Source: Actinomycetota bacterium (GTDB taxonomy: Bacteria; Actinomycetota; CADDZG01; JAHWKV01). Taken from it: 6,334 nt of DNA. Shown here piece after piece: positions 5,983 through 6,334 of the stretch. Both the position numbers and the translations under genes were made by a program. The notes beneath the pieces were generated by a model. It was not told the origin of the DNA, ran no database searches, and was given only the letters and a program-made list of their open reading frames with translations. The DNA is taken from the NCBI GenBank assembly GCA_019347725.1, contig JAHWKV010000063.1:1-6334 (forward strand). The letters run 5' to 3'. Each line of letters begins with the position of its first letter. Position 1 is the first letter of the stretch.

Positions 5983-6334
5983 TTGAAGAGGTACGTCGCC
6001 GAGTTTATTGCCGTTTTCTTCCTCGTCTTCGTAGGTACCGCTGCGATCGTAGCTGATCAGCATCTGGCCGTGGTCCAACTAAGGGACACCTTCGGAGTGC
6101 TCGGCGTCGCCTTGGCGCATGGTTTGGCGCTCGCGCTGGCCATCGCCGCTGTAGGGCGTATTTCGGGTGGGCACGTAAATCCGGCTATCAGCATTGCCTT
6201 TTACGTAGCCCGCCGCCTCTCACTCAAGGAGCTGGGCAGCTATGTGGCGGCTCAGCTGCTCGGCGCTCTGGTCGCTTCGCTGATGGTTATGCAGTTGTTC
6301 CCAAGGGAGGTCGTGAACTCGGTCGCCGCTGGAG
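5983..6334 (+). CDS. Aquaporin-family (MIP) channel, N-terminal part (runs off window)
   Basis: MIP-family proteins form tetrameric membrane channels for water or small neutral solutes such as glycerol. The 117 visible codons begin MKRYVAEFIAVFFLVFVGTAAI, a typical first MIP helix with the conserved glutamate (E7). A second helix follows at about 37-57 (FGVLGVALAHGLALALAIAAV), then the pore loop ISGGHVNPAIS with the first NPA motif at 66-68, then a third helix around 84-105. The second NPA and the selectivity-filter arginine are outside the window, so water versus glycerol specificity cannot be judged; the ordinary NPA and SGGHVNPA context lean towards an AqpZ-like water channel. The start is a TTG at 5983-5985, supported by AGGGAG six bases upstream and by alignment to family N-termini; no ATG fits. 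It is divergent from the glycosyltransferase with only about 50 nt between start codons. Confidence 0.9.
   Translation, partial: MKRYVAEFIAVFFLVFVGTAAIVADQHLAVVQLRDTFGVLGVALAHGLALALAIAAVGRISGGHVNPAISIAFYVARRLSLKELGSYVAAQLLGALVASLMVMQLFPREVVNSVAAG

Overview
The window reads as chromosomal DNA from a high-GC actinomycete (phylum Actinomycetota). The main reason is the 3' part of a Pup--protein ligase gene (pafA) followed on the same strand by a pafB/pafC pair of WYL-domain regulators; this neighbourhood is a hallmark of actinobacterial Pup-proteasome loci. A GT4 glycosyltransferase resembling the phosphatidylinositol-mannoside enzyme PimB fits the same phylum. The family cannot be fixed from this sequence. 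No mobile element, CRISPR array, tRNA or rRNA gene was seen.

Left part (1-3859, all plus strand): the C-terminal 266 residues of PafA; a 58-nt gap with a palindrome and a good -10 hexamer; a 362-residue DUF3866 protein; then pafB and pafC, which overlap by 14 nt. PafA attaches the small modifier Pup to proteins, and PafB-PafC is the heterodimeric activator of the LexA-independent DNA-damage response. A DUF3866 gene placed between them is the most interesting feature, because its function is unknown.

Middle (3860-4613): a 51-residue zinc-ribbon protein (DUF5679 type) on the minus strand, ending base-to-base against pafC; a 190-nt divergent intergenic region; and a plus-strand RidA-family enamine/imine deaminase.

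Right part (4610-6334): a minus-strand pair made of a PimB-like glycosyltransferase and a 67-residue two-helix membrane protein whose stop codon overlaps that of ridA; then, divergent from it, the first 117 codons of an aquaporin-family channel that starts at TTG and runs off the window.

The window is compact: gaps are 0-60 nt except for the one divergent region. I found no clearly new multi-gene system. The best leads are the DUF3866 insertion in the paf cluster with an apparently leaderless promoter, and the small zinc-ribbon gene.
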